The notes under the pieces are model-generated. The model ran no database searches and had not been told where the DNA came from. It worked only from the letters and a program-made list of their open reading frames with translations. The translations under genes and the position numbers were made by a program. Shown here piece after piece: positions 23,929 to 23,949 of a DNA stretch of 23,949 nt; the first letter of the stretch is position 1; every line of letters starts with the position of its first letter. The stretch comes from Treponema primitia ZAS-1 (GTDB lineage Bacteria; Spirochaetota; Spirochaetia; Treponematales; Breznakiellaceae), in NCBI RefSeq assembly GCF_000297095.1, contig NZ_AEEA01000191.1, positions 1-23,949 on the forward strand, read 5' to 3'.

Positions 23929-23949
23929 GGACCCCGCCAATTGGGGTCC
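23929..23949 (+). terminator. Terminator hairpin cut by the window end
   Basis: Arms GGACCCC (23929-23935) and GGGGTCC (23943-23949) are perfect 7-bp complements around a 7-base loop and are preceded by an A run, as in bidirectional rho-independent terminators. Any T tract would lie just outside the window. It starts 29 bases after the RlpA-like stop codon. Confidence 0.65.

Overview
This window looks like a chromosomal segment of a Gram-negative, Treponema-like spirochaete. That is an inference from gene content and style. Both transporter binding proteins have signal peptides ending in FAGG with no lipobox cysteine. There is an outer-membrane beta-barrel gene interrupted at a homopolymer tract, a secreted DPBB-SPOR wall protein, and a MoxR/DUF58/transglutaminase set. 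Genus-level placement is moderate confidence only. No tRNA, rRNA or CRISPR array is visible.

Region 1 (1-3149, + strand) is the end of a surface-polysaccharide cluster. It holds the C-terminal two thirds of a GDP-L-fucose synthase, a Wzz-type chain-length protein, and, with an ATGA overlap, a Wza-type SLBB export protein. Region 2 (about 3150-4862) is a scar of mobile DNA. It has the end of an IS66 TnpA, a 35-codon stub of IS66 TnpB, a very A+T-rich membrane-anchored SGNH hydrolase gene, and the C-terminal remnant of a HipA kinase whose last codons are frameshifted.

Region 3 (4869-9489, - strand) is a complete branched-chain-amino-acid-type ABC transporter operon, livK-livH-livM-livG-livF. 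Its likely promoter has an inverted repeat over the -10 box. Upstream lie a zinc-ribbon Nudix hydrolase (- strand) and a divergent hotdog acyl-CoA thioesterase (+ strand) whose near-consensus promoter predicts an almost leaderless mRNA.

Region 4 (10560-21877) contains a MoxR ATPase, a DUF58 protein and a TgpA-like transglutaminase, all on the - strand. These three families usually sit side by side. Here the transglutaminase is separated from the other two by a second, oppositely oriented liv operon (14656-19738, + strand), led by a small gene resembling ATC hydrolase. The transglutaminase is also fused to a roughly 600-residue TPR region that begins with what looks like an internal Sec signal peptide.

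Region 5 (22037-23949, + strand) has an outer-membrane beta-barrel gene whose frame is broken exactly at a run of nine C, so it is either phase-variable or a sequence error. It is preceded by a sigma70-type promoter with a 10-bp palindrome in the spacer. Next come an RlpA-like DPBB/SPOR protein lacking the usual catalytic Asp region and the start of a terminator hairpin cut by the window end.

The strongest candidates for unusual biology are the C9 switch in the barrel gene, the transglutaminase-TPR fusion split from its MoxR partners by a transporter operon, and the ATC-hydrolase-like gene that may define that transporter's substrate.
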